Source of the DNA: Gandjariella thermophila
Lineage (GTDB): Bacteria; Actinomycetota; Actinomycetes; Mycobacteriales; Pseudonocardiaceae
NCBI RefSeq assembly: GCF_005405885.1
Contig: NZ_BJFL01000013.1
Location: 1-64,000, forward strand
Direction: 5' to 3'
Length of the DNA: 64,000 nucleotides
Part shown: positions 9,462-18,905 of the stretch, in pieces
Numbering within the stretch: position 1 is the first letter of the stretch
How the letters are laid out: the number at the start of each line of letters is the position of its first letter
The notes under the pieces: model-generated
What the model was told of the DNA's origin: nothing
The model's database searches: none
Seen by the model: only the letters and a program-made list of their open reading frames with translations
Translations under genes and position numbers: made by a program

Positions 9462-11026
9462 TCGTACTCCACTGTGGACGGTAGGTGCGGGGCGATGGCG
9501 TCCAGCAGCACGCCGGAGCGGACCAGGTCCTCGGCGATCCGGATCTCCGGGGCGAGGTGCCGGTCCGGGCCGGGGCCGGGCACCGCGGCGCGCAGCACGC
9601 CCGCCGCTGCGGCGGTGGCCGGGGCGGGGGCCAGCGGGGCACGCAGGTCCAGGGCGCGGGCCGCGGTGAGCAGTTCGATGGCCAGCACGGTGGTCAGCCC
9701 GTCCAGCGCGCGCCGCAGCTTGCGGGCCGCCGCCCAGCCCATGGACACGTGGTCCTCCTGCATCGCGCTGGTCGGGATGGTGTCCACCGACGCGGGCACG
9801 GCCAGCCGCTTCAGCTCGGCGACCACCGCGGCCTGGGTGTAGTGCGCGATCATGTAGCCGGAGTCGACGCCCGGGTCGTCGGCGAGGAACGGCGGTAGCC
9901 CGTGCGAGCGCGCCACGTCGAGCATCCGGTCGGTGCGCCGCTCGGCCATCGCGGCCAGGTCGGCGATCGGGATGGCCAGGAAGTCCAGCACGTAGGCCAG
10001 CGGGGCGCCGTGGAAGTTGCCGTTGGACTCCACCCGGCCCTTGTCCAGCACGACGGGGTTGTCCACCGCGGCGGCGAGTTCCCGGTCGGCCACCGTCTCG
10101 GCGTGGCCGATGGTGTCCCTGGCCGCCCCGTGCACCTGCGGTGCGCAGCGCAGCGAGTAGGCGTCCTGCACCCGGGTGCACTCCGGGCCGCGGTGGCTGG
10201 CCATGATGTCCGAGCCGGCCAGCATCGCCGTCATCCGGGCGGCGGACCGGGCCTGCCCGGGGTGCGGCCGCAGCGCCTGCAGGTCGGCGGCGAACGCCCG
10301 GTCGGTGCCGAGCAGCGCCTCCACGCTCATCGCCGCGGTCAGGTCGGCGGTGTCCACCAGCCGCTGCGCGTCGGCGAGCGCGAGCACCAGCATGCCGAGC
10401 ATCCCGTCGGTGCCGTTGATCAGCGCCAGACCCTCCTTCTCGGCCAGCCGCAGCGGCTCGATGCCGGCGGCCAGCAGGGTCTCGGCGGCCGGGCGCAGCC
10501 GGCCCCCGGCGTCCCGAACCTCGCCCTCGCCGATCAGCGCGAGAGCGACGGCCGCGAGCGGGGCCAGGTCGCCGGAGCAGCCCAGCGAGCCGTGCTCGTG
10601 CACGACCGGCACGATGCCCGCGTTGAGCATCCCGGCCATGGCCAGCGCGGTCTCCACGCGTACCCCCGTGTGCCCGGTGGCGAGCGTGTGCAGGCGCAGC
10701 AGCATCAGGGCCCGGACCACCTCGCGCTCCACCTCTCCGCCCGCGCCAGCGGCGTGCGAGCGGACCAGGGAGAGCTGCATCGCGGCCCGCCGCTCGGCCG
10801 GGATGTGCCGGGTGGCCAGCGCGCCGAACCCGGTGGAGATGCCGTAGGTGGGCCGGTCGCCGCCAGCGAGGGCGTCCACGTGGGCGCGGGCGCTGCGCAC
10901 CGCCTCCAGCGCCTCACCGGTCAGCTCGACCGGGGCGCCGCCGCGGGCCACCGCGACGACCTGCTCCCGGCGCAGCGGCTTGCTGCCGAGCGGAACCGGC
11001 CCGGACGGCGTCGTAGCGGGATCCAT
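9458..11026 (-). CDS. hutH: Histidine ammonia-lyase
   Basis: 522 residues from ATG 11026. It removes ammonia from L-histidine to give urocanate, the first step of the pathway. Aromatic ammonia-lyase features: YGISTGFG near residue 61, the MIO-forming triad in [12 protein letters not shown] (Cys150-Ser151-Gly152), [24 protein letters not shown], and MQEDHVSMG near the C-terminus. The triad has Cys in place of the more usual Ala; Ser and Gly are intact, so a cofactor should still form. It is the first gene of the leftward hut operon and is divergent from the IclR gene. Confidence 0.95.
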   Translation of the reverse strand: MDPATTPSGPVPLGSKPLRREQVVAVARGGAPVELTGEALEAVRSARAHVDALAGGDRPTYGISTGFGALATRHIPAERRAAMQLSLVRSHAAGAGGEVEREVVRALMLLRLHTLATGHTGVRVETALAMAGMLNAGIVPVVHEHGSLGCSGDLAPLAAVALALIGEGEVRDAGGRLRPAAETLLAAGIEPLRLAEKEGLALINGTDGMLGMLVLALADAQRLVDTADLTAAMSVEALLGTDRAFAADLQALRPHPGQARSAARMTAMLAGSDIMASHRGPECTRVQDAYSLRCAPQVHGAARDTIGHAETVADRELAAAVDNPVVLDKGRVESNGNFHGAPLAYVLDFLAIPIADLAAMAERRTDRMLDVARSHGLPPFLADDPGVDSGYMIAHYTQAAVVAELKRLAVPASVDTIPTSAMQEDHVSMGWAAARKLRRALDGLTTVLAIELLTAARALDLRAPLAPAPATAAAAGVLRAAVPGPGPDRHLAPEIRIAEDLVRSGVLLDAIAPHLPSTVEYE

Positions 11027-11115
11027 ATCCCCATCACAGCCCGCCCACGGCTGCCGTTCGAGCCCGTAACGGGTGACACTGTCTGGTATCCGAGACACTC
11101 TGCATGCGGAGATTC

Positions 11116-11201
11116 GCGTTGTTCGGCGGGCCCGTGCGGCCGCGCCAGGGCGTCACCACACCCGCCCGCACGCCGGGCCGCCCGCGGGTTCCGAACAACG
11201 C
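11116..11201. promoter_or_regulatory. Perfect 11-bp inverted repeat in the hutH/iclR divergent region
   Basis: GCGTTGTTCGG at 11116-11126 and its exact reverse complement CCGAACAACGC at 11191-11201 flank a 64-base spacer between the divergent hutH and IclR-regulator starts. The arms lie about 90 bases and 20 bases from the two genes. The position fits paired operator half-sites for the neighbouring IclR protein, or DNA looping, but the regulator itself has not been matched to this sequence. Confidence 0.45.
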
Positions 11202-11220
11202 ACACGGGCGGAGGGTGCCG

Positions 11221-12009
11221 ATGGGCGCGAGCAGCGAGGTACCGGCGCTGCGCCGCGGGCTCGCGGTGCTGCGGTTCCTCGGCGGGCGCCCCGGGCCGGT
11301 GTCCGCCGCCACGGTGGCCCGCGAGCTGGGCATCCCCCGGTCGAGCACGTACCACCTGCTCAGCGAGCTGGTCGCGGCCGGGTTCGTCACCCACTTCCCG
11401 GAGGAGCGGCGGTACGGGCTGGGGGTGGCCGTGTTCGAGCTGGGCTCCGCCTACCTGCGGCATGACCCGCTGGAGCGGCTGGCCCGGCCGATCCTGCGCC
11501 GGCTGGTGGACCGGCTGGACCGTACCGCGCACCTCGGCGTGCTGCACGGCGCCGAGACGCTGTACCTGCTGCGCGAGCAGCCCCGGCACCCGCAGACGCT
11601 GGTCACCGACGTGGGCGTGCGGCTGCCCGCGCACCTGCCGGCGTCCGGCCGGGCCATGCTGGCCCACCTGCCGGCGCCGCAGGTGCGGGCGCTGTTCCCG
11701 AACGCGGCCAGCTTCGTGGACCGCACCGGCCGCGGCCCGCGCAACCTGCCGGCGCTGCGCCGGCTGCTGGCGGCCGAGCGGCGCCGCGGCTGGGCGGTCG
11801 AGGACGGCTACGTGACCGCCGGGTTCGCCTCGGTGGCGGTGCCGGTGTTCGACCACGGGGGCCGTCCGCTCGCGGCGATCAGCGTGACGTTCCGCCACTT
11901 CTGCCCGGACGAGTGGGACTGCGGCCGGAGCTGGCCCGAGCTGGCCGAGAGCGTGCGCCGGGCGGCCGCCGAGCTGACCGCCCGCATCGGCGGCCACCCG
12001 ATCGGGTGA
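11221..12009 (+). CDS. IclR-family transcriptional regulator, probable hut regulator
   Basis: 262 residues from ATG 11221, with a GGAGGG ribosome site about five bases upstream. The N-terminal winged helix-turn-helix (ALRRGLAVLRFLGG ... VARELGIPRSSTYHLLSEL, residues ~8-60) is followed by an IclR effector domain with RLPAHLPASGRAMLAHL and ASVAVPVFDHGGRPLAAISV. Divergent placement next to hutH suggests control of the histidine operon, possibly with a histidine catabolite as ligand (inference). An in-frame upstream start at 11104 would add a Pro/Arg-rich leader and overlap the operator-like repeat, so it was rejected. Confidence 0.88.
   Translation: MGASSEVPALRRGLAVLRFLGGRPGPVSAATVARELGIPRSSTYHLLSELVAAGFVTHFPEERRYGLGVAVFELGSAYLRHDPLERLARPILRRLVDRLDRTAHLGVLHGAETLYLLREQPRHPQTLVTDVGVRLPAHLPASGRAMLAHLPAPQVRALFPNAASFVDRTGRGPRNLPALRRLLAAERRRGWAVEDGYVTAGFASVAVPVFDHGGRPLAAISVTFRHFCPDEWDCGRSWPELAESVRRAAAELTARIGGHPIG
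11995..12008. terminator. 14-bp perfect palindrome at the iclR stop
   Basis: CACCCGATCGGGTG covers the last codons and stop of the IclR gene, just before the convergent binding-protein gene ends at 12011. With essentially no intergenic space, it may be the only termination structure for both genes. There is no T tract, so confidence is low. Confidence 0.3.
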
Positions 12010-12010
12010 T

Positions 12011-12973
12011 TCACCCCAACCCGACGGAGGCCAGCCAGTCCTTGGCCACTGCGGCGGCGTCCGGGTGGTCCGGGGCGGACAGCCTGGCGTCCAGGTCCGC
12101 CAGCGCCTTCGTGTCCAGCTTGGCGGAGATGGCGTTCAGCGTCTGCTTGACGGTGTCGTTCGCCTTCTTCGCGTTGATCAGCGGGACCACGTTCTGCGCG
12201 GCGAAGTTGCTCTTCGGGTCGGCGAGCACGACGAAGTTGTTGGCCGCGATGGACGAGTCGGTGGTGAACAGGTCGGCGGCGTCCGCCGTGCCGTCCTTGA
12301 CCGCGGCCACGGTGAGCGGGCCGCCGGCGTCCAGCGACTTGTAGCCCTTGAACGTGCAGCCGTAGTTCTTGGTGAGCCCGGGCAGGCCGTCCGGGCGGGT
12401 CTGGAACTCCGGCGGGCCGCCCATGGTCAGCTCGGCGCAGTGCGGCGCGAGGTCGGCGATCGACTTCAGGTTGAACTTCTGCGCGGTGGCGGCGGACACC
12501 ACGACGGCGTCCTTGTCCTCCGCGGTGGCCTTGTCCAGCACGGTCAGCCCGGGCGGCAACGCCTTGGGCAGCGCCGCGTACACGTCCTCCGACGAGGTCT
12601 GCGGGGCGGTCTTGTCCAGGTACTGCAGCAGGGTGCCGGTGTACTCGGGGATCAGGTCGATGGAGCCGTCCTTGAGCGCCGGCAGGTACACCTCGCGGCT
12701 GCCGATGTTCGGCTTGAGCGTGGTCTTCACGCCCCTGGCGGTCAGCGCGGTGGCGTAGATCTGGGCGAGCAGGCGGCTCTCCGGGAAGTTGGCCGAGCCG
12801 ATGGTGATGGTGTCCGGCGCGGACGACGCGCCGCCACCGGCGTTGCTGGACAGCGGGTTGGCGGCGCCACCGCAGGCGGTGAGCCCGAGGGCGGCCAGCA
12901 CGGCGATGACCGCCGAGGCAATCCTTCCCGGCGAGGCGGCAGATGACACCGCTCCGGTGACGGTTCGTTTCAT
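12011..12973 (-). CDS. Osmoprotectant/quaternary-amine ABC importer, substrate-binding lipoprotein
   Basis: 320 residues; ATG 12973 with AGGAGG eight bases upstream. A signal peptide ends in the lipobox LGLTACGGA, so the mature protein is lipid-anchored at the outer face of the membrane. The body is an OpuAC/OpuCC-type binding domain (ITIGSANFPESRLLAQIYAT; LIPEYTGTLLQYLDK; DLFTTDSSI), the fold that binds glycine betaine, choline, carnitine or proline betaine in an aromatic pocket. Its start overlaps the stop of the upstream permease gene. The exact substrate cannot be told from sequence. Confidence 0.92.
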   Translation of the reverse strand: MKRTVTGAVSSAASPGRIASAVIAVLAALGLTACGGAANPLSSNAGGGASSAPDTITIGSANFPESRLLAQIYATALTARGVKTTLKPNIGSREVYLPALKDGSIDLIPEYTGTLLQYLDKTAPQTSSEDVYAALPKALPPGLTVLDKATAEDKDAVVVSAATAQKFNLKSIADLAPHCAELTMGGPPEFQTRPDGLPGLTKNYGCTFKGYKSLDAGGPLTVAAVKDGTADAADLFTTDSSIAANNFVVLADPKSNFAAQNVVPLINAKKANDTVKQTLNAISAKLDTKALADLDARLSAPDHPDAAAVAKDWLASVGLG

Positions 12974-13701
12974 CCCGGCGTTCCTCCTGGTTCCGTTGCT
13001 CTCACCGCGGAAACTCGTCCGGCCCGGCCACGCCGGGAGCGGCGCGCGCCGGCCGGCGACACCACCCGCTGCACGCCGGCGAACGCCGCGTCCAGCACCA
13101 CGGCCAGCGCGGCGACCAGCACCGCGCCGGCCAGCACCTGCGGGTAGTCGAGCTGCGCCAGCCCGTCGATGACGTAGCGGCCGAGGCCGCCCATGGCCAC
13201 GTAGGCGGCCACCGTCGCGGTGGCCACGATCTGCAGGGCGGCGCTGCGCACCCCGCCGAAGATGATCGGCAGCGCGTTGGGCAGTTCCACCCGGAGCAGC
13301 ACCTGGTGCTCGCGCATGCCCATGCCGCGCGCGGCGTCCACCACCGCCGGGTCCACCGCCCGGACGCCGGCGTAGGTGCCGGCCAGCACCGGCGGCACGG
13401 CAAGCACGGTGAGCGCGGCGATCGGCGGCAGCAGGCCCACCCCGGCCAGCAGCACCACGACCGTCAGCAGGCCCAGGGTGGGCAGCGCCCGCAGCCCGTT
13501 GGCCAAGCCGACCAGCAGGAAGCCGCCGCGGCCGGTGTGACCCACCAGGGCGCCGATCGGCAGCGCGATGACCAGCGCGCAGGCCAGCGCGAGCGCCGTG
13601 TAGCCCAGGTGCTCCAGCAGCCGCTGCGGCACCCCGGTCGGCCCGGTCCAGTGCGCCGGGTCGCCGAACCAACCGATCAGCTCACCCAGCACGGCGCGCA
13701 C
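12970..13701 (-). CDS. Osmoprotectant ABC importer permease (OpuCD-like)
   Basis: 243 residues with five to six hydrophobic helices and the inner-membrane permease signature EHQVLLRVELPNALPIIFGGVR, the EAA-loop region that docks on the ATPase. The C-terminal ~30 residues are Arg-rich and cytosolic. It overlaps the other permease gene by 20 bases and the binding-protein gene by 4, within a four-gene operon. A GTG three codons later is an alternative start. Confidence 0.88.
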   Translation of the reverse strand: MRAVLGELIGWFGDPAHWTGPTGVPQRLLEHLGYTALALACALVIALPIGALVGHTGRGGFLLVGLANGLRALPTLGLLTVVVLLAGVGLLPPIAALTVLAVPPVLAGTYAGVRAVDPAVVDAARGMGMREHQVLLRVELPNALPIIFGGVRSAALQIVATATVAAYVAMGGLGRYVIDGLAQLDYPQVLAGAVLVAALAVVLDAAFAGVQRVVSPAGARRSRRGRAGRVSAVRATEPGGTPG

Positions 13702-14329
13702 CCCGCTCCCACGGGGTCAGCGCCCGGCCGGCGACCAGCAGCACCGCGTCGGCGAGCAGGGCGAGCAGCACCGAGCCGACGATGCCGACCACGATCGGGG
13801 TGAGGAACTGGAGCTGGAAGCCGTCGGTGAACAGCTCACCAAGGCCGCCGACACCGATCAGCGCGCCCACACTGACCAGGCTGATGTTGGACACCGCGGC
13901 CACCCGCAGGCCGGCCACCACGACCGGCACCGCCAGCGGCAATTCCACCGTGAGGAACCGGCGCAGCGGGCGGAACCCCATCGCGTCCGCCGCGGACACC
14001 ACGTGCGTGGGCACCGAGCCCAGCGCGTCGGTCACCGACCGGACCAGCAGCGCGATCGTGTAGACGGTCAGCGCCACCATGACGTTGACCGGGTTGAGGA
14101 TCTTGGTGCCGATCACCGCGGGCAGCACCACCAGCAGCGCCAGCGACGGGATCGTGTAGAGCACACCGGACACCGAGAGCAGCAGCCCGCGCGCCGCCAC
14201 CGAGCGGTTCGCCAGCCAGCCCAGCGGCACCGAGAGCAGCAGCCCGGCCAGCAGCGGCACCCCCGCCAGCTCCAGGTGCTGCCGCACCAGGTCAAGGATG
14301 TGCGGCCAGTTCCGGGCCAGCCAGCTCAC
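13682..14329 (-). CDS. Osmoprotectant ABC importer permease (OpuCB-like)
   Basis: 215 residues from a GTG overlapping the ATPase stop. It has multiple transmembrane helices (GVPLLAGLLLSVPLGWLANR; GVLYTIPSLALLVVLP) and an EAA-type loop (AADAMGFRPLRRFLTVELPLAVPVVVAGLR). It pairs with the neighbouring permease to form the heterodimeric channel of an OpuC-type importer in the cytoplasmic membrane. Confidence 0.9.
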   Translation of the reverse strand: MSWLARNWPHILDLVRQHLELAGVPLLAGLLLSVPLGWLANRSVAARGLLLSVSGVLYTIPSLALLVVLPAVIGTKILNPVNVMVALTVYTIALLVRSVTDALGSVPTHVVSAADAMGFRPLRRFLTVELPLAVPVVVAGLRVAAVSNISLVSVGALIGVGGLGELFTDGFQLQFLTPIVVGIVGSVLLALLADAVLLVAGRALTPWERGARRAG

Positions 14330-15465
14330 GACGGAACCTCGCCGGCCTGCCGGGCGTCGGCCAAGGCGCGCAGCACGTCGTGCGCGGTGACGGAGCCGAC
14401 CACCGCCCCGTCCGCGTCCACCGCGACGCCGCGCGCGGACGGCGAGCTGAGCGCCGCGTCCAGCGCGCCGCGCAGCGACCCGGCCCTGCCGCCCGGAGAG
14501 TCCACTTCGTACAGTGACCCGCCGGACTCCACCAGCTCATCGGACACCGCCGCCTCACCGTCCACACCGGACAGCCGGGACGCGGACACCCAGCCGACCG
14601 GCCGGCGCGCCTCGTCGACCACGACGGCCCAGCCGTCGCGCAGCGCGTCCCGCGCGGCCGCGACGCTGCCGCCCAGCCGGACGGTGGCCACCTCGCCCAC
14701 CGGCACGCCCTTGGCCGGCAGGAAGCCGAGCGCGCGGTAGCCGCGGTCCCGGCCGACGAACGAGGCGACGAAGTCGTCGGCGGGCCGGCCGAGCAGCGCG
14801 GCCGGCTCGTCGTACTGGGCGAGCACGCCGCCGGTGCGGAACACGGCGACCCGGTCACCGAGCTTGATCGCCTCGTCGATGTCGTGGGTGACGAACAGGA
14901 TCGTCTTGTCCAGCTCCTGCTGCAGCCGCAGCAGCTCGTCCTGCAGGTCGGCGCGCACCACCGGGTCGACCGCGCTGAACGGCTCGTCCATCAGCAGCAC
15001 CGGCGGGTCCGCCGCGAGCGCCCTGGCCACCCCGACCCGCTGCTGCTGGCCGCCGGAGAGCTGCGCCGGGTAGCGGCGCCCCAGCTCGGCCGGCAGGCCG
15101 ACCAGATCCAGCAGTTCGGCCGCCCGGCCACGGGCCCGCCGCCGGGGCCAGCCGGACAGCAGCGGCACGGTGGCGATGTTGTCCAGCACCGTGCGGTGCG
15201 GGAACAGCCCGGTCTGCTGGATGACGTAGCCGATGCCGCGGCGCAGCACCGCGCGCGGCGACTCGCGGACGTCCCTGCCGCCCACCAGCACGGTGCCCGA
15301 GGTGGGCTCGACCATCCGGTTGACCATCCGCAGCGAGGTGGTCTTTCCGCACCCGGAGGGCCCGACGAACATGGTGATACCGCCCGGCTCCACGGTCAGG
15401 GTCAGCTCGTTGACCGCCACGGTCCCGTCGTCGAACCGCTTGGTCGCGGCCCGGAACTCGATCAC
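14326..15465 (-). CDS. Osmoprotectant ABC importer ATP-binding subunit with C-terminal CBS region
   Basis: 379 residues from GTG 15465, with GGAGGG about nine bases upstream. The first ~240 residues are a complete ABC ATPase: Walker A GPSGCGKTT, Q-loop QQTG, signature LSGGQQQR, Walker B LLMDEPFSAVD, and the H-loop in FVTHD. The C-terminal ~130 residues look like a CBS-domain pair (VVDEARRPVGWVSASRL; GVAVDADGAVVGSVTAHDVL), which in the OpuA/OpuC family senses ionic strength or nucleotides. First gene of the leftward operon ATPase-permease-permease-binding protein. Confidence 0.92.
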   Translation of the reverse strand: MIEFRAATKRFDDGTVAVNELTLTVEPGGITMFVGPSGCGKTTSLRMVNRMVEPTSGTVLVGGRDVRESPRAVLRRGIGYVIQQTGLFPHRTVLDNIATVPLLSGWPRRRARGRAAELLDLVGLPAELGRRYPAQLSGGQQQRVGVARALAADPPVLLMDEPFSAVDPVVRADLQDELLRLQQELDKTILFVTHDIDEAIKLGDRVAVFRTGGVLAQYDEPAALLGRPADDFVASFVGRDRGYRALGFLPAKGVPVGEVATVRLGGSVAAARDALRDGWAVVVDEARRPVGWVSASRLSGVDGEAAVSDELVESGGSLYEVDSPGGRAGSLRGALDAALSSPSARGVAVDADGAVVGSVTAHDVLRALADARQAGEVPS

Positions 15466-15595
15466 GCGTGAGGTCCCTCCGTCGGTACCGGTTGCGCCGA
15501 ATTGGAACAAGACCCTAACCGCAACGGGCGACAACGGCAGCGGATTCCGAGATCTGGATACGGAGAGACACAAAAATCGGCGGTCACGGGAAGCC

Positions 15596-15608
15596 GTGGG
15601 TCACCCAC
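15596..15608. terminator. Small hairpin downstream of the GGDEF/EAL gene
   Basis: GTGGG-TCA-CCCAC lies just beyond the stop of the leftward PAS-GGDEF-EAL gene and before the opuCA-like start region. It is short, with no T run, so it is only a possible termination aid. Confidence 0.25.
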
Positions 15609-15616
15609 ACGAGGAT

Positions 15617-18600
15617 TCAGCCGGCGCGCGGCACGTGCAGCGGTCCCAGTTCCAGCACGGCGCGGAACTCCTTGATCGGCACCGCCCGGGAGAACAGCCA
15701 GCCCTGGTAGGCGTCCACCCCGACGCCGCGCAGCACGTGGAACTGGGTGGCGGTCTCCACGCCCTCGGCCACGCAGCTGCGGCCCATCGCCCTGGCCATG
15801 TCCACCACCGCACGGGCCACCGCGAAGTCGGACGAGTCGTTGCCGACGCCGGCCACGAACCGCCGGTCCACCTTGATGATCTGCGCCGGCAGGTCCTTGA
15901 GCCGGGCCAGCGACGAGTAGCCGGTGCCGAAGTCGTCCACGGCGAACCGGACGCCCCGCTCCACCAGTTCGGCCATTGCCTGGCGTGTTCGGGAGGGCAG
16001 GTCGACCAGGCTGGTCTCGACCAGTTCCAGCACCACCCGGTCCCACTCGATGCCGGACTCGGCGACCGCGTTGGCCACCGCGTCGACGAAGTCCGGGTCG
16101 CCGGGAACCAGTCCGGAAAGGTTTACGGCGACGGCCACCGCGTTGCCGTCGACCTTCGGCCAGCCGGCGGCCTCCTTCAACGCCGTCCGCAACACCCAGC
16201 GGTCCAGCTCGCGGAGCAGGTCACCCTGCTCGGCTACCGGCAGGAACACGTCCGGGCCGAGCAGTCCCCGGTCCGGGTGCGGCCAGCGGACCAGCGCCTC
16301 GGCGGTGAGCACCGTGCCGTCCACCCCGACCACCGGCTGGAAGTGCAGGGTCAGCCCGTCCCGGGTGAGCGCCTCGCGGAGCTGGCCCTCCAGGTGCACC
16401 TGCCGGTCGGCGGAGGCGATCAGCGCCGCGCTGGCCAGCGAGACCCGCCCGGCACCGCGCCGCTTGGCCTCGAACATCGCGGCGTCGGCGAAGCGCAGCA
16501 GGTCGGCCCCGGTGGCCCGGGACCCGTTGGGCACCGCCGCCCCGATCGACGCGGACACCCGCACCAGCTGGCCGTGCACCGGCACCGCGGTGCGCAGCAG
16601 GCTGGCAACCTTGGTGGCCAGCGCCTGCACGCCGCCGACCGCCTCGGCGTCCTCGCACAGGATGACGTACTCATCACCGGAGAGCCGGGCCGCGGTGCAG
16701 CCGGGCGGCAGCCCGCTCTCCAACCGCCTGGCCAGCGCGACCAGCAGCTCGTCACCGGCGTCGTGGCCGAGGGAGTCGTTGACCCGCTTGAAGTTGTCGA
16801 TGTCGCAGAACAGCACGGCCACGCCGGAGCGGCGCTCGCCGCCGAGCAACTGGCCGAGCAGTTCCTTGACCGCGGCCCGGTTCGGCAGGCCGGTCAGCTC
16901 GTCGTGGGTGGCCTGGTGGCGCAGCGCCTCCGCGGCCCGCCGGCGCTCGGTGATGTCCTGGAACACCACCAGCCAGAACCGCCGGCCGTCGTCCTGGATG
17001 GACACGGCCACATGCAGGTCGCAGTAGACCGGCTCGCCGTCCGCCCGGAGCAGCACCCGCTGCGGGATCTTGTAGCTCTTCCGCGCGGCGCCGGCCATCT
17101 GCTCCGCGGGCCGTAACCGCTCGCCCCGGTCGTCGGGGTGAGTGAGCTGCTCGATGGTCAGCCCGCGCAGCTGGTGCAGGTCCAGGCCGACCAGGTCGCA
17201 CAGCGCGTCGTTGGCGTCGACCAGCCGCTCCGACTCGTCGAACAGCCCGATGCCCACCGGGGTGACCGAGACCAGGTCGGTGAACCGCTGGCTGGACCGC
17301 TCCACCCGGGTCTCCGCCAGCCGCTGCTCGGTGACGTCCTGCGCGGTGCCGACCAGCAGCATCTTGCCGTCCGGCCGGCGCACCGCGGCGCCGTGGCAGC
17401 GGAACACCCTGGTCACCCCGTCGGTGCGGATCAACCGGTGCTCGCACTGCACGGGCTGGTGGTCGGCGGCGAGCTGCCGCCACAGGTCGTCCACCCAGCC
17501 GCGGTCCTCCGGGTGGACCAGGCCGAGGTAGGTCTGGTACGTGGTGCGCTGGTCGACCGGGACGCCGTACAGCTCGTGCAGCATGCTCGACCACACGGCA
17601 TCGTCCGTGCTCGGATCCCACTCCCAGGTGCCCAGCCGGGACACCCGCTGGGCGTCGTTCAGCCGCCGCCGGTCGTCCCGGAGCTGCCGCTCCAGCGCGC
17701 GCAACTCGGTGACGTCCTGGACGGTGCCCAGCAGCCGGACGGCCTGGCCGTTCGCGTCGAACTCGGCCCGCGCCCGGCACACATAGCTGCGGGCCAGCGC
17801 CTCGTCCCGCACCTCCGCCTCGATCGGCTCCGGCGTCTTCGCGTTGAGCAGCCGGTGCCGCATCTCCTCCAGGGTCGCCCTGTCCTGCGGGTGGACGCCG
17901 CAGAGCAGGTCGTTGGTGGGCACGATGCCCAGCTCGTCGTACATCTCCAGGAGCACCGAGCTGCGGTAGATGGCACCGGTGGCGAATTCGTAGCTCCAGC
18001 TGCCGATGCGCGCGATGCGCTGCGCCTCCAGCAGCCGGGCCCGCTCCTCGGCAAGCTCGGTGCTGGCCCGCCACGCCTCGGTGACGTCCTTGATGTAGCC
18101 GGTGATCAGCTTGGCGCGGCCGTCGGCCCGGTGCGTCTCGGCCACCCCGCGGATCCGCCGCACCTCGCCGTCCGGGCGGATGATCCGGTACTCGATGTCG
18201 ATCGGCTCGCCGGAGATCTCGTGGTTGCGCCAGTACGCCTCGACCATCTCCCGGTCCTCGGGATGCACGACGTCGAGGACGGCCTGGGCGCCGGGCACCA
18301 CCGAGCCCGGGGCGAGGCCGAGCAGCTCGTAGTGCGAGTCCGACCACACGGTGACGCCGGTGCTCGGGTCGTACTCCCACGACCCGAGCCCGGCCACCTG
18401 GTGCACCTGGTCCAGCCGGCGCCGCTCCTCGCGCTGCGCCTCGGCCGCGGCCGACAGGTCGGAGACGTCGACCAGCAGCACGGCCTCCAGCCCGGTGCCG
18501 GGCACCGGCCAACGCGCGGCCCGCACGGACAGCTCGGTGCCGTCCACGCGGCGGAGCCGGAAGTCCGGCTCGGCGCCGCGCAGCAGGTCGGCGAGCGGTC

Positions 18601-18820
18601 GCCCGGTGAGCTCCTTGGGGCCGGACGCGCCGGCGAGCGCCACCGCGGCGGGATTGGCCTGCATGACCACGCACTTGCGGTCGCAGAGCAGCGAAGGCGC
18701 GTCGGGCAGGGGTAACCCGCCGCGGGTCTGCGACTTTCGCCCCGCCGTCCCGGCCTTTCCCCGCGAGACGCTGTCCAGCACCAGCGGAGCGCTCCCCGCC
18801 CGATCGACCTGCTCGGCCAC
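15617..18820 (-). CDS. Multi-PAS GGDEF-EAL cyclic-di-GMP signalling protein
   Basis: 1067 residues from GTG 18820 (ribosome site AAGGGTGG); an in-frame TTG at 18904 is an alternative. There are about five PAS/PAC units over residues ~50-620, each ending in a typical PAC tail such as DVTEQRLAE or DITERRRAAE. A GGDEF domain follows (HDELTGLPNRAAV; active-site variant SGDEY near residue 714), then an EAL domain (AEALVRW near 841; NLSGLVPGDP; LELVETSL; VDDFGTGYSSL; EGVETATQFHVL). The EAL catalytic residues look complete, so phosphodiesterase activity is likely. The cyclase loop has Ser at its first position and Tyr at its last, leaving its activity uncertain. No membrane helices are obvious, so it is probably a cytosolic sensor. 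Confidence 0.93.
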   Translation of the reverse strand: MAEQVDRAGSAPLVLDSVSRGKAGTAGRKSQTRGGLPLPDAPSLLCDRKCVVMQANPAAVALAGASGPKELTGRPLADLLRGAEPDFRLRRVDGTELSVRAARWPVPGTGLEAVLLVDVSDLSAAAEAQREERRRLDQVHQVAGLGSWEYDPSTGVTVWSDSHYELLGLAPGSVVPGAQAVLDVVHPEDREMVEAYWRNHEISGEPIDIEYRIIRPDGEVRRIRGVAETHRADGRAKLITGYIKDVTEAWRASTELAEERARLLEAQRIARIGSWSYEFATGAIYRSSVLLEMYDELGIVPTNDLLCGVHPQDRATLEEMRHRLLNAKTPEPIEAEVRDEALARSYVCRARAEFDANGQAVRLLGTVQDVTELRALERQLRDDRRRLNDAQRVSRLGTWEWDPSTDDAVWSSMLHELYGVPVDQRTTYQTYLGLVHPEDRGWVDDLWRQLAADHQPVQCEHRLIRTDGVTRVFRCHGAAVRRPDGKMLLVGTAQDVTEQRLAETRVERSSQRFTDLVSVTPVGIGLFDESERLVDANDALCDLVGLDLHQLRGLTIEQLTHPDDRGERLRPAEQMAGAARKSYKIPQRVLLRADGEPVYCDLHVAVSIQDDGRRFWLVVFQDITERRRAAEALRHQATHDELTGLPNRAAVKELLGQLLGGERRSGVAVLFCDIDNFKRVNDSLGHDAGDELLVALARRLESGLPPGCTAARLSGDEYVILCEDAEAVGGVQALATKVASLLRTAVPVHGQLVRVSASIGAAVPNGSRATGADLLRFADAAMFEAKRRGAGRVSLASAALIASADRQVHLEGQLREALTRDGLTLHFQPVVGVDGTVLTAEALVRWPHPDRGLLGPDVFLPVAEQGDLLRELDRWVLRTALKEAAGWPKVDGNAVAVAVNLSGLVPGDPDFVDAVANAVAESGIEWDRVVLELVETSLVDLPSRTRQAMAELVERGVRFAVDDFGTGYSSLARLKDLPAQIIKVDRRFVAGVGNDSSDFAVARAVVDMARAMGRSCVAEGVETATQFHVLRGVGVDAYQGWLFSRAVPIKEFRAVLELGPLHVPRAG

Positions 18821-18905
18821 GGCTCCACCCTTCCGCGTGCACCACCGACCGCGGCGTGGGGTTGGCCGTGCCGGTGGCTGCCTCCGCAGCGCATCAGAAG
18901 GCAAG

